From an uncultured bacterium (GTDB lineage: Bacteria > Bacteroidota > Bacteroidia > Chitinophagales > CAIOSU01), in contig CAIOSU010000521.1 in assembly GCA_903861055.1 (NCBI GenBank), positions 1 to 5,705 on the forward strand: 5,705 nucleotides of DNA, written 5' to 3'. Below the pieces are notes generated by a model. It saw only the letters and a list, made by a program, of their open reading frames with translations, was not told where the DNA came from and made no database searches. How positions within the stretch are numbered: the stretch's first letter is position 1; every line of letters begins with the position of its first letter. The translations under genes and the position numbers were made by a program. This document shows positions 5,532 through 5,705 of this stretch, piece by piece.

Positions 5532-5585
5532 GCGAGTTAATGTTTACGGGCTACCGTAAAATATTAAAAACCATATAAAACTCGC
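5532..5585. promoter_or_regulatory. Nested inverted repeat upstream of hflX
   Basis: TTTACGG (5543-5549) and CCGTAAA (5554-5560) form a perfect 7-bp stem with a 4-base loop. After a small internal loop the stem continues with TTAAT (5537-5541) paired to ATTAA (5563-5567). The whole is enclosed by GCGAG (5532-5536) and CTCGC (5581-5585), giving about 17 base pairs, with an unpaired 13-base A-rich stretch on one side. It lies about 80-130 bases upstream of the hflX ATG. If transcription starts near the -7-like box at 5642-5649, it would be in the hflX leader mRNA. It lacks a flanking T-run on either strand, so it does not look like an intrinsic terminator. Other readings are a protein-binding site or a small RNA. 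Confidence 0.5.
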
Positions 5586-5641
5586 TCAATGACTACTTCA
5601 TGGGTATTAATCCTCTGTTTTGGAGCGCCAAGGCACTGATG

Positions 5642-5649
5642 CAAAATTA
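5642..5649 (-). promoter_or_regulatory. Possible -7 box for hflX
   Basis: Read on the - strand, this is TAATTTTG, a full match to TAnnTTTG. No TTG lies 17-23 bases further upstream, so only half of the promoter is supported. Transcription would start near 5636 and give hflX a leader of about 180 bases that includes the nested inverted repeat and a small CGGCA/TGCCG hairpin (5466-5470, 5478-5482). The remainder of 5453-5705 shows no convincing gene. Confidence 0.25.
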
Positions 5650-5705
5650 CAAGATGTTTTCGAAAATGGAATATTGCGCAATTTGGCATAAAAGCAAACC
5701 GCCCT

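Noticed and set aside
5600..5705. Open frame from an ATG at 5600 on the + strand to the window end (35 codons, starting MGINPLFWSAKAL), a possible 5' end of another gene.
   Set aside because: Too short to judge. It has no recognisable motif, no promoter or ribosome binding site upstream, and overlaps a possible - strand promoter for hflX. The next bases beyond the window would decide.

Overview
The window reads as a chromosomal segment of a member of the Bacteroidota. The support is indirect but consistent: none of the starts shows a convincing Shine-Dalgarno sequence, one intergenic region carries a TTG / TAnnTTTG promoter of the type known from Flavobacterium and Bacteroides, and two exported proteins of unknown role (one with YD-like strand repeats, one predicted outer-membrane beta-barrel) are typical of that phylum. 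I cannot name a genus.

Layout. On the + strand, aroQ (type II 3-dehydroquinate dehydratase, 24-443) comes first. It is followed by a promoter-bearing gap and a gene for a secreted YD-repeat-like protein (700-1653). All remaining genes are on the - strand. Reading in their direction of transcription they are hflX (5452-4229), a DUF2442 gene (4197-3970), acyP acylphosphatase (3964-3695), a crotonase-family enoyl-CoA hydratase (3552-2773) and an outer-membrane beta-barrel-like protein (2679-1897). hflX, DUF2442 and acyP are spaced by 31 and 5 bases and look like one transcription unit. The hydratase (142-base gap) and the barrel protein (93-base gap) may have their own signals. The YD-repeat gene and the barrel gene converge on 1654-1896.

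The genes do not form one pathway: shikimate-pathway aroQ, the ribosome-associated GTPase HflX, acylphosphatase and a beta-oxidation-type hydratase are housekeeping functions. I see no mobile element, CRISPR array, tRNA, rRNA or defence system, and I do not claim a new multi-gene system.

The less ordinary content is in the gaps. A 91-base element between the convergent genes has long inverted arms (13 bp perfect, extendable to 16 plus 5) around a 43-base loop, and its right end overlaps a second 11-bp hairpin. A nested inverted repeat lies upstream of hflX. Period-7 tandem repeats with three different unit sequences occur at 1-21, 3594-3621 and 3648-3682, and a doubled 8-mer lies between hflX and the DUF2442 gene.
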